Shown one piece after another: positions 31,301 through 39,363 of a stretch of 47,890 bases of DNA (positions within the stretch are counted from its first letter, which is position 1; the number at the start of each line of letters is the position of its first letter). Source of the DNA: Nitrospirota bacterium (lineage in GTDB: Bacteria > Nitrospirota > Thermodesulfovibrionia > UBA6902). The notes beneath the pieces were generated by a model that worked only from the letters and a program-made list of their open reading frames with translations, was not told the origin of the DNA and made no database searches. The stretch covers positions 1 through 47,890 of the forward strand of contig JACRMS010000009.1 in NCBI GenBank assembly GCA_016214845.1, in the 5' to 3' direction. The position numbers and the translations under genes were made by a program.

Positions 31301-31873
31301 GAATATGAAGAGCTCAAATCGAGGCATGACTTTCTCACAAAACAGCGCGATGACCTTTTGGCAGCCATAGACGCCTTGCAGGACACGATACAGAAAATAA
31401 ACAGGACCACGCAGACGCGTTTGCTCGAAGCCTTCAACGCCCTGAATGAAAAATTCAGGGAGGTATTTACCACACTTTTTGGAAAAGGACGCGCAGAGCT
31501 CCACCTCACCGATGAAGGAAATATCCTGGATTCGGGCATTGAGATCGTGGCCCAGCCCCCCGGCAAGAGACTGCAAAACCTCATGCTCCTTTCAGGCGGT
31601 GAAAAGGCCCTGACAGCGCTCTCCCTGCTCTTTGCGGGATTCATGATCAAACCCACCCCGCTGTGCATACTGGACGAAGTGGACGCCCCGCTTGATGAAT
31701 CAAACACAGACAGGTTTATCCACCTGCTGAAAGAAATGTCAAAGGGCATCCAGTTCATCACCATCACCCACAACAGGCGCACCATGGAAGCCGCAAACTT
31801 CATCTACGGCATCACCATGGAAGAACCCGGTTCGTCAAAAGCAGTTTCCATGCAGCTTGCAGAAGCGGTGTGA
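28349..31873 (+). CDS. smc: Chromosome partition protein SMC
   Basis: 1174 residues, the normal SMC length. The N-terminal ATPase half has Walker A GPNGCGKSN (32-40). Two long coiled coils (about 170-500 and 660-1010) flank a hinge (about 510-650, with AAINFVTAKDDFQ and LVTLDGEVLEPSGVVFGGS). The C-terminal half has the signature LLSGGEKALTALSLLF and Walker B CILDEVDAPLDESN. SMC dimers fold and organise the chromosome with ScpA and ScpB, which are not in this window. The start follows AAAGGAATAATTT. Confidence 0.98.
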   Translation: MKVERLELIGFKSFADKTVFNFHPGVTAIVGPNGCGKSNVVDSFKWVLGEQSAKSLRGDSMEDVIFLGSATKKTKGLAEVTLVLSDIVKNSSNGSEDESKTTIEQISVTRRLFRSGESEYLMNKVPCRLKDIKNMFLDTGLELKAYSILEQGRMDQILNSKPQDRRFLIEEVAGVMKYKVRRTEALNKLEASKSNLQRLQDIITEVKRQINTIDRHAKKAERYKRIFEDLKDIELRIAKRDSKAMQDEISGLTLSEDAHKGNEAELYANLHATEALIEEKKRICVDTEKHLNEVKMQLYSFERETTEDEGKIALLKSDCENLREKIGSLQRQDGELDAQKETAIQSIKESEDSTVKMEQELTGLEAMLADKNDAFLYAEEEIKVMERDLEVQRKGLFNKAEDISNMKNEMNHLTFSIENIIRKAEKSSQDITSLNDSLLSTQTATEETKNEHLKVSAEVNETKKAKEDLANKLRDKKTELSSNEESLYREREELAGMVSRLDSLSELNQLQRTAVDEHVKALCQVADIFETTSQYETAIEAILGDKLNAAIVEDRNEIARGLQFVREQKSKRSGFIAANSETHSPDSGHNFTGNGIIGAAINFVTAKDDFQKIASLLLSDVVLVDNLDTAFSLRDTEAGAKQLYLVTLDGEVLEPSGVVFGGSGKEVLKIKRMIKELEQDITVRKGRITEAERIVLLNKEEIVSIENEIISTDAKISSQEKYCHTLEIKITNLIEENERLRKKHEFISLEINDDHAEKDNLKNLLDDKDSICRRLEEEKLDIEEQIRSVQEMISGRRESLEVLRSELTEIKLNLASTREKMTSIKRENERLTQFILDIEKKKEDMADERVDIEQSISHKEQEVVEKENALKTKIVSVSELQNEVSKISDILEAKTAELSIIEQQQKSLASGLDSVRTELNHIEMKKMELSMKLNYLKEDIRKTYSLEIETAEIADTVSQEEEEKLSRLKDQIQEIGPVSLGTLDEYEELKSRHDFLTKQRDDLLAAIDALQDTIQKINRTTQTRLLEAFNALNEKFREVFTTLFGKGRAELHLTDEGNILDSGIEIVAQPPGKRLQNLMLLSGGEKALTALSLLFAGFMIKPTPLCILDEVDAPLDESNTDRFIHLLKEMSKGIQFITITHNRRTMEAANFIYGITMEEPGSSKAVSMQLAEAV

Positions 31874-31946
31874 GGGACGTTCGCCGCATGTTGTTTAGCA
31901 CAAGGTTGATGTAACAAGCAATCTTCATACAGATCAGTTAATCAAC

Positions 31947-32494
31947 ATGAAAATAACATATGACAAAAACAAATGGTTTTACGAAAATGACCAAAGCAAT
32001 GACATCAGATATGTTTTAGGAATAAACGGAAACAATCCCCTCTTATGCTTCAGAATAAATCCAAGTACAGCTAAGCCAGACAATCTTGATACACCTTAAA
32101 ATCTGTTGAACGACTTTCTATTAAAAATGAGTTTGACAGTTGGATCATGCTAAATATCTATCCGCAAAGAGCCACAAACCCTAATAACATGCACAAAGAA
32201 ATCGACAAAAAGATTCATAAAAGAAATCTGGAATTCATTAAATCACTCTTTTTAAAAAATCAAATAAATATTTTGGCTTCATAGGGGACTTTGATTGAAA
32301 AAAGAATTTACTTGATGGATTGTTTAATTGAAATTTATAATTTGTCAAAAAAATACGACTGCAATTGGCTGACAATAGGAAAAGAATCAAAATTTGGACA
32401 TCCACATCACCCACTCTATTTATCTTCTGAGGATAGGATAAGAAATTTTAACATTGATAGTTACATTGAGAAATTAATAAAACTCGTTGGTTAA
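31947..32494 (+). pseudogene. DUF1643-family protein, broken by a frameshift and an amber codon
   Basis: An ATG at 31947 opens KITYDKNKWFYENDQSNDIR, then INPSTAKPDNLD, a typical DUF1643 start, but the frame ends at TAA (32097-32099). The homologous sequence continues in a shifted frame (TLKSVERL, SWIMLNIYPQRATNPNNMHK). It then meets TAG at 32282-32284, where the family has Trp (ILAS-stop-GTLIEKR). After that the same frame runs open through WLTIGKESKFGHPHHPLY to a stop at 32494. Two separate lesions mean the gene is dead. The intact family has no firm function. Confidence 0.85.
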
Positions 32495-32544
32495 CACTCA
32501 TTGCAACAATAATAAATAACATTTCTAATAATCAATAATGTGGG

Positions 32545-32652
32545 ATTCGAAGAATTATCGGCTGTGTCGTCCCTCTGCATAAAGAGTTAGCTGTTGGCAC
32601 ATTACACGGCATTTTAAAACAGGCAAAACTGAGCGTTGAAGAATTTATGTAA
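32545..32652 (+). pseudogene. Remnant of a HicA-type toxin (C-terminal part)
   Basis: A short frame ending at 32652 encodes VVPLHKELAVGTLHGILKQ then AKLSVEEFM. This is the C-terminal half of the HicA mRNA-interferase family (VPxHxELxxGTLxxILKQAxLxxEEF). The catalytic N-terminal His region and start are missing, and no HicB antitoxin gene follows. It is a decayed toxin-antitoxin locus, next to another pseudogene. Confidence 0.7.
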
Positions 32653-32721
32653 GACTTATAATATCAAAAGACTTCCTTCAAACTTTTCTACTATATTTGC
32701 AACGTAATCAGTAATCGCTCC

Positions 32722-33750
32722 CTAATTCATCTTCTTCTTATGACACTTCTGGCATAGCTCGAATATGGTCTCGACTTCAAACGCCCAGAGGTGGGGATAA
32801 TTCGAGGCGTGGGGGTTGTGGCAGCTTGCGCAGGTGAGTTCCTTCCCTATTCTCACGGGATCAGGACGGTTATGTGTGGGGTGGCCTTCGGTAAACATGG
32901 AGCCGCCGAGGACGTGTGTCCCGGTGGCTTTTTCAGCGTGGCAGTTCACGCACAGGTTCCACGTTGGCTTTACAAGATTGAAGGGGTTCTCCGATGCGTG
33001 GGGGCTGTGGCAAATGGTGCATTTGCCGAGGGTGACAGGGCCGTGCGTATATTTCTTGCCGCTCCATTCGCTCTTCTGGTCAGTATGGCAGCTGAAGCAC
33101 AATTCCGTGTCTGGTTTCTTCACTGAATATTTCGGGTCTGTTTTGGGATCGTGGCAGCTCAGACAGCTCCAGACTGCGGCAGGCCCGTGGACATATGTGT
33201 TGGAGGTTATTTTGTTATGGCATGTATAACAGGTGGATGTAACGGACAGCAGGGCCTTTTTGTCCAGGTCTTTGAATGTAGAGGGGTTGAGGGGTTTCTT
33301 ATCATATTCTGTCGGAGACATTATGTGGCATTTTGAGCACTGAGACCATTCTTTCATATGAAAGGAATCTTTTTTAAAGCCCGCCGGGGGGTTGATATAC
33401 GCCCCGACAATGTCCGACCTGCGGAAGACTTTTATGGTGGTATTGAATACCTGGTAATCGCCTTTGAGGGCTATGACATTTATCTTGTTGACGCCAAGCT
33501 TCAGGGGAACGGAAAAACATTTATATTCGAGATCCGAGATGATGGTCAACGGGTCTTCATTGTCATTGACATAAACCTTTATAGCATCCGCGGAACCCGC
33601 GGGCACTTTCAGCGATATCTCCGCGATGTTGTATTCAACGACCGTGCCGTCGGGAGGATATTGGAGGGTTATTTTTTCGTGGTCGGCTTCGGCATTCAGG
33701 AGGGACACAAGAACAAGGACTATGCTGTAAAGAATTGTCCTTACTGGCAT
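32722..33750 (-). CDS. Octahaem c-type cytochrome with N-terminal Ig-like domain
   Basis: 342 residues. A signal peptide (MPVRTILYSIVLVLVSLLNA) exports it. Residues about 25-112 form a beta-sandwich, Ig-like domain (TLQYPPDGTVVEYNIAEISL). The rest holds eight CxxCH haem sites: CSKCH, CYTCH, CLSCH, CFSCH, CTICH, CVNCH, CASCH and CQKCH, several spaced as doubled CXXCH units with HGP and SPHAS or NPHAS linkers. It probably acts in periplasmic or extracellular electron transfer. Its start overlaps the stop of the upstream thioredoxin-fold gene by 10 bases. It is the last gene of a three-gene operon. Confidence 0.93.
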   Translation of the reverse strand: MPVRTILYSIVLVLVSLLNAEADHEKITLQYPPDGTVVEYNIAEISLKVPAGSADAIKVYVNDNEDPLTIISDLEYKCFSVPLKLGVNKINVIALKGDYQVFNTTIKVFRRSDIVGAYINPPAGFKKDSFHMKEWSQCSKCHIMSPTEYDKKPLNPSTFKDLDKKALLSVTSTCYTCHNKITSNTYVHGPAAVWSCLSCHDPKTDPKYSVKKPDTELCFSCHTDQKSEWSGKKYTHGPVTLGKCTICHSPHASENPFNLVKPTWNLCVNCHAEKATGTHVLGGSMFTEGHPTHNRPDPVRIGKELTCASCHNPHASNYPHLWAFEVETIFELCQKCHKKKMN

Positions 33751-34748
33751 TTAGATATGGCCGAGGGGAGGACCTGTTTCTTAATGATCTTCTCCATAGC
33801 TTTTTTATACATTTCTATCGCCTTGTCTTTGTCGCCTTTCTGCTCGTACGCCTTTCCGAATTCATAATATGTCATTTGCGGATACGGATTTGCAACTGCC
33901 GCCTTTTCAAGGACCTCAAGGGCCTTATCAACTTCCCCTTTCATTACAAGCGCGCCGCCAAGCCCTGTCTGCGCATCATGGGAATTGGGGTCCAGTTGAA
34001 GGGCCTTGTTAAAGGCCTCAAGCGCCTTGTCCGCTTCTTTCAGTTCGAGATCGAGAAACCCTAGGAGGATGTATGATTGCGCCATCTCCGGCTTCGCCGC
34101 TATAGACCTGTTCACCAGCTCTACCGACTGGTCAAGGAGTCCTGACTGGGTAAATTTTAACGCGAGGTTATACAGTCTTAATGCCTCAAGCATTGCCTTG
34201 TCCTGTTCCGCTTTATGAGGGGAAAGGATTTCATTCAGTTCTTTTTCATCTATTTCGCCGATGAGTTTTTTGATATACCCTTCGAGAGTATTCTTGTACG
34301 TAAGCGGATGGCTCGGTATGTCATAGACAAGAACGCCCTGCTTATCGATGATCACAGTAGTGGGATAAACCCTTATTCCGTAACTGCTGTATAACTGCCT
34401 GTCAGGGTCTATCAGTAATGGATAGTCTATCCCTTTCTCCTTAAGCACCCCTATCGCGTCATCCTTATTATCGGTATCGGAAATAACGCTTAAGACCCTC
34501 ACGTCTTTTTTCTCATATTTTTTCAGTTCGTCATATGCGTCTTTTAAGGCAAGCGCTGAGCGGTCATGCGCCGTACGCCAGTATATGACCACAACCACCT
34601 CGCCCTTATAATCGCTGAGCGATACTGCCTTGCCGTCGGTTGAATTCAGGGTAAAGGCCGGAGCGGCCTCACCAAGTGAAATACTGATTGCTTCCGAAGC
34701 AGGACTGAACACCATCAATAACGCAATGAGGAACGTAAAGAATATCAT
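33741..34748 (-). CDS. Thioredoxin-fold (TlpA/AhpC-like) and TPR protein without redox cysteines
   Basis: 335 residues with a signal peptide (IFFTFLIALLMVFSPASEA), so periplasmic. Residues about 22-160 have the TlpA-like fold (GEAAPAFTLNSTDGKAVSL, VLSVISDT, YGIRVYPTTVIIDKQG). Where active enzymes have WxxCxxC, this protein reads YWRTAHDRS, so both Cys are missing. Residues about 185-325 are TPR repeats (AQSYILLGFLDLELKEADKA). It is encoded between two multihaem cytochromes, overlapping each, so it probably helps assemble or dock them, not to reduce disulphides. That role is inference. Confidence 0.88.
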   Translation of the reverse strand: MIFFTFLIALLMVFSPASEAISISLGEAAPAFTLNSTDGKAVSLSDYKGEVVVVIYWRTAHDRSALALKDAYDELKKYEKKDVRVLSVISDTDNKDDAIGVLKEKGIDYPLLIDPDRQLYSSYGIRVYPTTVIIDKQGVLVYDIPSHPLTYKNTLEGYIKKLIGEIDEKELNEILSPHKAEQDKAMLEALRLYNLALKFTQSGLLDQSVELVNRSIAAKPEMAQSYILLGFLDLELKEADKALEAFNKALQLDPNSHDAQTGLGGALVMKGEVDKALEVLEKAAVANPYPQMTYYEFGKAYEQKGDKDKAIEMYKKAMEKIIKKQVLPSAISKCQ

Positions 34749-36136
34749 CCGTTAATCTCCTTTTTCTCTCTATCATACTTCTTCTGTTTATGGCATCCCG
34801 GCATACAGCTTCCGCCGGTTTCGGTCTTCTGATAATTAAGCGGCAGGTCCCAGCCTCCGAAAGGCACGGCTTCCCTGATATGTTTCGGGAAATTGCTCGC
34901 GTGCGTCTCGTGACACGCGCGGCAGGTCCTTCCTTTTATTGCCTTGTTTACATGCACGAAGTGGAGATTTGTGTTTCCGTTCCTGAAATTGGTCAGCTTT
35001 GTTGTTTCGGGATTGAGCACGAGCGTCTTCTCATGGCAGCTGAAACACAGGTTGTAATTTTCAACCGCGAACGGTTCATAAAATGTAGCCGGGTAAAAGT
35101 TCCTCAGTATCCTGAAATTGTTTGAGCCGTGAGGGTTGTGACAGCCGGAACAGTCTTTCTGTTTTATCGGGCCGTGCTGGTCCTTGTTTTCACCAAACCA
35201 TTTCTGCATATTCATGATCGGCTTGCCTGCCGCATCCTTGTATTCCTTGTCGTGACAGCTCAGGCATAAATCCATGGGTTCTTTTATCAGGTTCTTCGCG
35301 ATATTTGAATTATGCGCATCGTGGCAATTCAGGCATGATTTCTCAGTTTCAAGCGCTCCGTGCTTTACAGTTACAGAAGCCAACTGGTCTTTCTTGTCTT
35401 TATGACAGTTTAAACATAAAGTTGGAGAGGAAGACTCAAGCATAAACTGCTTTGCCGCTGAATGGGGATTGTGACAACTGACGCAATTTTCAGAGACGGG
35501 TTTATGCACAAACTGGGAGTTGTGAATAGTCTCTGCCTTGTCGGTGTGACAGTTAAAACAGAGCGCGGGCCCCTCGGCTTTTAAATTTTTCGCATAATCC
35601 GCGGTATGCGGGTCATGACACGCAACGCATCCGCCTACAGCGGCAGGACCGTGCACAAAAGGCTTGCTGACAAGGGCTTCATCGTGACATTGAAAACAGA
35701 GTTCGCCGCCTTTGGCTTTTAACTGGAACTTGAAGGCCGAGCCGTGCGGGCTGTGGCATTCCGTGCATTCATTATTTTCCAGGGCGGTATGGGTGAATTT
35801 TTTGGGTTTGAATTTTTCATGACATGAAAAACACTTGTCTGATATCTTTTTTATCGCGCCGAATTTATTGTTCTTCGGATCATCTTTGTGTTTCGGCGAC
35901 TCGCCGTGACATACGGCGCATTGGCTGGCAGCAACAGGACCGTGGACAAATTTATCTTTGCCCATCTGCGCGTGACATTGGGCAGTAATGCATGTTTCCT
36001 TAGGCGCAGCCGGCGCCTTTTGCTGCGCAGTTTCAGCGGCCTTTTGCTGAGCTGATATAGGCCGCTCCGATAAACCAAATGCGATAAGGACCGCAAGCGT
36101 AAAAATAAGCAGTAAAACTGTTGATTTGTTTCTCAT
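34745..36136 (-). CDS. Large multihaem c-type cytochrome with two unusual haem motifs
   Basis: 463 residues from the ATG at 36136 (GGAGG 5 bases upstream; the frame from 36157 adds only seven residues). A signal peptide ends near ISAQ. Thirteen canonical CxxCH sites follow (CAVCH, CFSCH, CTECH, CFQCH, CVACH, CFNCH, CVSCH, CLNCH twice, CLSCH, CSGCH, CFSCH, CRACH). In addition, CITAQCH (CX4CH) lies at the N terminus and CMPGCH (CX3CH) at the C terminus. If both bind haem, the protein has 15 haems. Repeated HGP and HSPHG or NPHG linkers show the doubled CXXCH plan. It is likely exported for long-range electron transfer and heads the cytochrome operon. Confidence 0.92.
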   Translation of the reverse strand: MRNKSTVLLLIFTLAVLIAFGLSERPISAQQKAAETAQQKAPAAPKETCITAQCHAQMGKDKFVHGPVAASQCAVCHGESPKHKDDPKNNKFGAIKKISDKCFSCHEKFKPKKFTHTALENNECTECHSPHGSAFKFQLKAKGGELCFQCHDEALVSKPFVHGPAAVGGCVACHDPHTADYAKNLKAEGPALCFNCHTDKAETIHNSQFVHKPVSENCVSCHNPHSAAKQFMLESSSPTLCLNCHKDKKDQLASVTVKHGALETEKSCLNCHDAHNSNIAKNLIKEPMDLCLSCHDKEYKDAAGKPIMNMQKWFGENKDQHGPIKQKDCSGCHNPHGSNNFRILRNFYPATFYEPFAVENYNLCFSCHEKTLVLNPETTKLTNFRNGNTNLHFVHVNKAIKGRTCRACHETHASNFPKHIREAVPFGGWDLPLNYQKTETGGSCMPGCHKQKKYDREKKEING

Positions 36137-36342
36137 GAATCCTCCGTTATAATACAATTTATTTTATTATTTCAAAACAACTAACTCTCAATTAGGTGAT
36201 TTTATATTAAAAGAAAGGTTAATTATTAATCAATATCCCTAATTGTTTTTTGCTTTATAGTAGTTTTCCCCATAGAAAGGGCCCAGTAAATCATGTCTTG
36301 ATTTCTAAGATTATCGGTAATCGTGGCGGAAGTTATTTAAAC

Positions 36343-37146
36343 TTACCTTACTATCAGCCCTGCGTAACCAACAACATAATCATAATCGCCGCTTACTTCT
36401 CCGGAAGTCATATACTTAATAAGCTCAGCTTTTTTTGCGCCAAGTTTATTTGCAGCGAAAAGCATTGTTGTTACAGGCACGACGCCGCACATGGTGATCC
36501 CCTCTTTATTAACGGTTGAATAAAGCCCTTCAGGGTCCAGGGCGATGACCCTGTCGATTGCTTTTTTGTCCTTTGTGCGGGCCGTTGAGTCTGTGACATA
36601 ATGGCTCATGTCCGAGCTTGCAACGATTGTGACTGGTCCATCCGTTTCTTTAATAACATTTGCCAGCGCCTCTCCAAGGAGCCTGCAGCTCTCAAGAGAT
36701 ACGCCCATCATCGTAATTGGAACAATCCTGACGGCAGATGAAAAATGAAGAATAAACGGAAGCTGCACCTCCAGTGAATGCTCCATGGAATGTGCTAATG
36801 CATCCTCCTGAATAATGCCGGACTTCGCCATTATTTTCTTTGCAAGGTTTTCATTTATCTCTAATTCGCCGGTGGGCATTTGCCATACACCGGATGACAT
36901 TATGGAGGCAGGGCTTCCAAGGCCTGTATGATTCGGGCCGATGATAATAAAGGTGTTCGGGAATTTCAGTCTTGAAAAAACCGCGCCTGCGACCGCGCCT
37001 GAATACATAAGGCCCGCATGAGGTGAAACAACGCCGAGGGCGGTTTCTTTCGCGGCCTTTTCATCGACAAACCCACTGACCTGTTCGGTAAGCCCGGCAG
37101 GAGATGACGGATAAAACTGCCCTGCGACTGCGGGTTTGCGTTTCAT
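36343..37146 (-). CDS. amrB: MEMO1-like protein (AmmeMemoRadiSam system protein B)
   Basis: 267 residues. The MEMO family residues are visible: SPHAGLMYSG with the metal His, IIGPNHTG, MEHSLEVQLPF with the second His, SSDMSHY, and MCGVVPVTTML with the active Cys. The fold is related to extradiol dioxygenases; the bacterial proteins are linked to an AMMECR1 protein and a radical SAM enzyme, neither of which is in the window. It lies 185 bases upstream of the cytochrome operon's region in the same direction and 140 bases after dnaB, with a palindromic repeat between. Confidence 0.93.
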   Translation of the reverse strand: MKRKPAVAGQFYPSSPAGLTEQVSGFVDEKAAKETALGVVSPHAGLMYSGAVAGAVFSRLKFPNTFIIIGPNHTGLGSPASIMSSGVWQMPTGELEINENLAKKIMAKSGIIQEDALAHSMEHSLEVQLPFILHFSSAVRIVPITMMGVSLESCRLLGEALANVIKETDGPVTIVASSDMSHYVTDSTARTKDKKAIDRVIALDPEGLYSTVNKEGITMCGVVPVTTMLFAANKLGAKKAELIKYMTSGEVSGDYDYVVGYAGLIVR

Positions 37147-37172
37147 AGGTTAAATAAATTGTCCACAAATTT

Positions 37173-37233
37173 CGCAGATAACACAGATTAAAATAAAAAC
37201 TAAATCAATCTGTGCAAATCTGTGTGATCTGCG
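37173..37233. repeat. Near-perfect 17-bp inverted repeat in the amrB/dnaB gap
   Basis: CGCAGATAACACAGATT (37173-37189) and its inverse (37217-37233) match at 16 of 17 positions with a 27-base loop. The wording of the arms (CACAGATT, TCTGCG) recalls the ACCACAGAGACACAGAG arms of the 4164-4307 repeat, a common style of extragenic repeat in these phyla. It could also terminate dnaB transcription. Confidence 0.65.
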
Positions 37234-37286
37234 GCTTGATTCGTTTTTTCTCCATGTTCTCTGCGGCAAATTGTTCTTCTTATAAC

Positions 37287-38675
37287 TTAATATTCAGAAT
37301 ACTCCGAATGGTTTCTAAACTTGGTAAACGTATCAATAAAAGTAAGCTGCAATTTCTTTGTCGGGCCGTTCCTCTGTTTGGCGATGTCTAAATCCGCAAC
37401 CCCTTTCTCAGTGCTCTTGTCTTTTTTGTAATACTCATCCCTGTACAAGAATAATATCGTATCGGCATCCTGCTCAATCGCGCCTGATTCCCTTAAATCG
37501 GCAATTATGGGATGCTTGTCCTCCCCCCTCTGTTCGCAGCTTCTGTTTAGCTGGCTGATGACAATGACAGGTACTCCCAGGTCTTTCGCAAGCGCCTTTA
37601 ATGAGCGGGATATGTCAGAGACCGCCTGCTCTCTTGCGGCATAATTGCCCACGCCGCTCATGAGCTGCAGATAATCAATAACGATCATCCCCAGCCCGTG
37701 CTCCGCCTTCAGCCGTCTTGACTTCGCCCTGATATCGAGGACCGTGTTGAATGAATCATCAATATAGATCGGCGCCTCGGCCAGTCTTCCCGCGGAGTTG
37801 ACAAGTTTCCTGTAATCTTCCTTGCTGTGATAACCTGACCGTACAGCCTTGGAATCCACCTCGGCCTCGGAGCATAACATTCTCAGAACAAGCTGCTCCT
37901 TCGTCATTTCAAGACTGAAAATAGCCACCGGCGCTTTCACTTTGATCCCGACATGCGCGACGATATTCAGGCAGAAGGCGGTCTTCCCCATGCCGGGTCT
38001 CGCGCCGATTACGATCAGGTCGCCGGGATGAAAACCGGTTGTCTCTTTATCAAGGTCGTCAAACCCGGTCGGAAGCCCTGTGATCAGTTCCTTCTTGTTG
38101 TAGAGTTTGTCCACAAGCTCGATAGTGTCTTTGACCACTTTTTTCACATGGACATATGAGCTCCTGACCATTTTCTCAGAAATGTTGAAGATCTTTGTCT
38201 CGGCCCTGTCCAGGACCTCATGCACGTTATCGTCGGTATCGTAACACGTGGTTATGATCTCCGTTGCCGTTGTGATGAGGTTTCTCAGGATGGCCTTGTC
38301 CTTGATTATCTTTGCGTGATACCTGACATTGGCGGACGTTGGCACCATATTTACAATTGAGCTTAAATATGAAGCGCCGCCTATTTCTTCTAATTGTTCT
38401 TTTCTGCTGAGCTGCTCGGTGAGGGTTATCAGATCGATCGGTTCGTTCTTCTCATAGAGCTCGATCATTGAAATAAATATTTTCCTGTGGGAATCCTTGT
38501 AGAAATCATTCGGCGTGAGCTGTTCAACTGCTGCGGCGATCGCCTCGTTTTCAAGCAGCACTGCTCCGAGGACGGACTGCTCTGCCTCTATATTCTGGGG
38601 CGGCAAACGGTCAAGGTCGGCTGCCGGATATTTTCCCCCGGACAACCCGCTGTCACTGCGGCCACGTTCAAGCAT
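37287..38675 (-). CDS. dnaB: Replicative DNA helicase DnaB
   Basis: 462 residues. The N-terminal domain begins LPPQNIEAEQSVLGAVLLE; the RecA-like C-terminal domain contains Walker A GARPGMGKTAF, Walker B MIVIDYLQLM and DADTILFLYRDEYY. The start is 11 bases after the rplI stop and its ribosome site (AGGAG) overlaps that stop region, so the two are coupled. DnaB unwinds the replication fork as a hexamer. No intein interrupts it. Confidence 0.98.
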   Translation of the reverse strand: MLERGRSDSGLSGGKYPAADLDRLPPQNIEAEQSVLGAVLLENEAIAAAVEQLTPNDFYKDSHRKIFISMIELYEKNEPIDLITLTEQLSRKEQLEEIGGASYLSSIVNMVPTSANVRYHAKIIKDKAILRNLITTATEIITTCYDTDDNVHEVLDRAETKIFNISEKMVRSSYVHVKKVVKDTIELVDKLYNKKELITGLPTGFDDLDKETTGFHPGDLIVIGARPGMGKTAFCLNIVAHVGIKVKAPVAIFSLEMTKEQLVLRMLCSEAEVDSKAVRSGYHSKEDYRKLVNSAGRLAEAPIYIDDSFNTVLDIRAKSRRLKAEHGLGMIVIDYLQLMSGVGNYAAREQAVSDISRSLKALAKDLGVPVIVISQLNRSCEQRGEDKHPIIADLRESGAIEQDADTILFLYRDEYYKKDKSTEKGVADLDIAKQRNGPTKKLQLTFIDTFTKFRNHSEYSEY

Positions 38676-38686
38676 TTTAAATGCTC

Positions 38687-39145
38687 CTAAGCTTCTGCGG
38701 TAGCGGCCTGTTTAACCTCCACAGTCACATTTGCCGTAACATCCTGAAGAAGCTTGATGGATACATTATATGTTCCGAGTTTCTTGATAGGCTCATCGAG
38801 GAGTATCTTGCGCTTGTCTATCTCTATCCCCTGCTTCGCTATTGCTTCAGCGATATCCATTGTGGTCACTGAACCGAAAAGTTTTCCTTCCTCGCCGCTC
38901 AGGGCCTCAATGCTTATTGACAGGGCTGAAATCTGCTTGGCCAGATCTTCCGTGGACCTTCTGACTTTTTTGGCCTTTATGAGAATGATATTCTTCTCAT
39001 GCTCGAATTGCTTCAGGTTCTTGGTGCTCGCCTCAACCGCGAGGTTCCTCGGCAGCAAAAAGTTTCTGCCGTAACCGTTCGCTACATTTACAACAGCGCC
39101 CATTGTTCCAAGTCCCTTTACATCTTCTTTTAAAATGACCTTCAT
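38687..39145 (-). CDS. rplI: 50S ribosomal protein L9
   Basis: 152 residues, close to the usual 148. MKVILKEDVKGLGTMGAVVN and GYGRNFLLPRNLAVEAS are the N-terminal L9 domain; a long helix and the C-terminal domain (GSVTTMDIAEAIAKQGIEID) follow. The usual partners rpsF, ssb and rpsR are not adjacent: upstream lies the divergent xerC region. The rplI-dnaB pair is a common arrangement. Confidence 0.98.
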   Translation of the reverse strand: MKVILKEDVKGLGTMGAVVNVANGYGRNFLLPRNLAVEASTKNLKQFEHEKNIILIKAKKVRRSTEDLAKQISALSISIEALSGEEGKLFGSVTTMDIAEAIAKQGIEIDKRKILLDEPIKKLGTYNVSIKLLQDVTANVTVEVKQAATAEA

Positions 39146-39307
39146 GATTTTCTCTCTCCTATGTTAATAAAATTTGATATCAAGATAAAAATGGAATTAT
39201 AATATGGTTTTAAGAAGGACCATCTCTGTTTCCTGTTTTTCCGAACGTTTTAATTTATACTTTCTTCTTAATTATTGTCAATTCCGGCAGCCTTCCCCAA
39301 GCCGGTC

Positions 39308-39336
39308 TTGTAAGATACGCATTTTCATCTTACAAT
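39308..39336 (+). promoter_or_regulatory. xerC-hslVU promoter inside a perfect palindrome
   Basis: TTGTAA (39308-39313), 17-base spacer and TACAAT (39331-39336) form a good sigma-70 promoter 28 bases before the xerC ATG. The same bases form a perfect inverted repeat, TTGTAAGAT (39308-39316) and ATCTTACAA (39327-39335). A repressor binding the palindrome would cover both promoter boxes. Confidence 0.55.
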
Positions 39337-39363
39337 AGCACTGATGAATGATGAGGCAGAAGG

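Noticed and set aside
32097-32284. In-frame stops of the DUF1643 gene as recoding sites
   Set aside because: The stops are TAA and TAG, not TGA, one needs a frameshift as well, and no SECIS-like hairpin is seen, so decay is the simpler reading.
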